Source of the DNA: Brevundimonas sp. M20
Lineage (GTDB): Bacteria; Pseudomonadota; Alphaproteobacteria; Caulobacterales; Caulobacteraceae
Assembly (NCBI RefSeq): GCF_006547065.1
Contig: NZ_CP041243.1
Span: 1,007,001 to 1,071,000 of the forward strand
Reading direction: 5' to 3'
DNA length: 64,000 nucleotides
Shown: one piece after another, positions 63,653-64,000 of the stretch
How the letters are laid out: every line of letters begins with the position of its first letter
Position numbering within the stretch: position 1 is the stretch's first letter
Position numbers and translations under genes: made by a program
Notes under the pieces: model-generated
Seen by the model: only the letters and a program-made list of their open reading frames with translations
Told to the model about the DNA's origin: nothing
Database searches by the model: none

Positions 63653-64000
63653 CTAGCCTCCATACTCCGTCATCGCATACGGCCGTTCCGCCGCCGTGGT
63701 CCCCCAGACGAGGTTCGGCTCCGTCCCCATCACGAAGTGCAGCGTGCCGCCGGCCTGAATCTCGTCGTGGCCGATCCAGGTGCGGTTCAGCGGACGACCG
63801 TTCAGGGTGACCGACTGGACGTAGAGGTTCTCGTCCGCCAGTCCCTCGGTGGAGATGATGAAGCGATTGCCATTGGGCAGGTTCAGCACCGCGCGATCCA
63901 CGAACGGGCGGCCGATCACATACTGACCCGAGGCGGGGGTGACCGGATAGAAGCCCAGCGCCGTGAACATCAGCCAGGCCGACATCTGGCCGACGTCGTC
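63653..64000 (-). CDS. GH92 alpha-mannosidase (C-terminal fragment)
   Basis: The last 115 residues are in the window; the frame is open beyond 64,000. DDVGQMSAWLMFTALGFYPV is the GH92 signature around the catalytic acid region, followed by YVIGRPFVDRAVLNLPNGNR and the beta-sandwich end. Family members are Ca-dependent exo-alpha-mannosidases acting on N-glycans and mannans. It is read away from the right edge towards the toxin-antitoxin genes. Confidence 0.9.
   Translation of the reverse strand, partial: DDVGQMSAWLMFTALGFYPVTPASGQYVIGRPFVDRAVLNLPNGNRFIISTEGLADENLYVQSVTLNGRPLNRTWIGHDEIQAGGTLHFVMGTEPNLVWGTTAAERPYAMTEYGG

Overview
The window is a GC-rich alphaproteobacterial chromosome segment, most likely from Caulobacterales and probably a Brevundimonas-like organism. 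That is an inference from several sequence features. There is a SciP (DUF1153) gene next to hook genes with a CtrA-type box in front of it. Caulobacter-style sigma-54 flagellar promoters lie between fliK and flgK. GAAC-N7-GAAC is an alphaproteobacterial SOS box, two promoters look EcfG-like, and a XylR-like operator sits in front of sugar genes. No rRNA, tRNA, CRISPR array, prophage or complete insertion sequence was recognised.

Region 1 (1-11,900) is a glycan-utilisation locus that fits xyloglucan. On the + strand a truncated GH35-type beta-galactosidase, a GH31 alpha-xylosidase with a PA14 insert and a CE20-like acetylesterase run into a strong terminator. On the - strand GH74 xyloglucanase and GH29 alpha-L-fucosidase overlap by 4 nt. 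Divergent from GH74 is dgoK-dgoA, which would consume 2-keto-3-deoxygalactonate made from released galactose. Region 2 (12,000-23,740) is mostly housekeeping: a PafA-like phosphatase, pyruvate kinase, an orphan D12 adenine methylase, RNase HII, Tag with a leftover second tag fragment, an HxlR regulator, a thioesterase, RtcB, a hemerythrin-like protein and MnmA.

Region 3 (23,740-32,184) is a late flagellar cluster: sciP, flgE, flgD, fliK on the - strand and flgK, flgL on the + strand, separated by divergent sigma-54 promoters with many TTGCCSGGC-type motifs. Region 4 (32,230-44,000) holds an SOS-controlled radical-SAM/UdgX pair, an Mla-type lipid transporter operon, a CoA-transferase pair split by an inserted four-helix-bundle gene, a cyclopropane-synthase-like methyltransferase with DUF2177, and an ankyrin protein.

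Region 5 (44,200-64,000) holds an O-acylation cassette (two SGNH proteins, MBOAT, small membrane protein), an S9 peptidase, a TonB receptor/PhoD pair, and a hydrophilic protein behind an EcfG-like promoter. It continues with the four-gene ATP-grasp/alpha-E/transglutaminase/Anbu-proteasome cluster, whose product is unknown. It ends with a GH47 mannosidase, a RelE/HTH toxin-antitoxin pair and the C-terminus of a GH92 mannosidase. The best candidates for incompletely described biology are the Anbu cluster, the SOS-linked radical-SAM/UdgX pair, the four-helix-bundle insertion flanked by inverted heptamer repeats, and several start-proximal leader hairpins.
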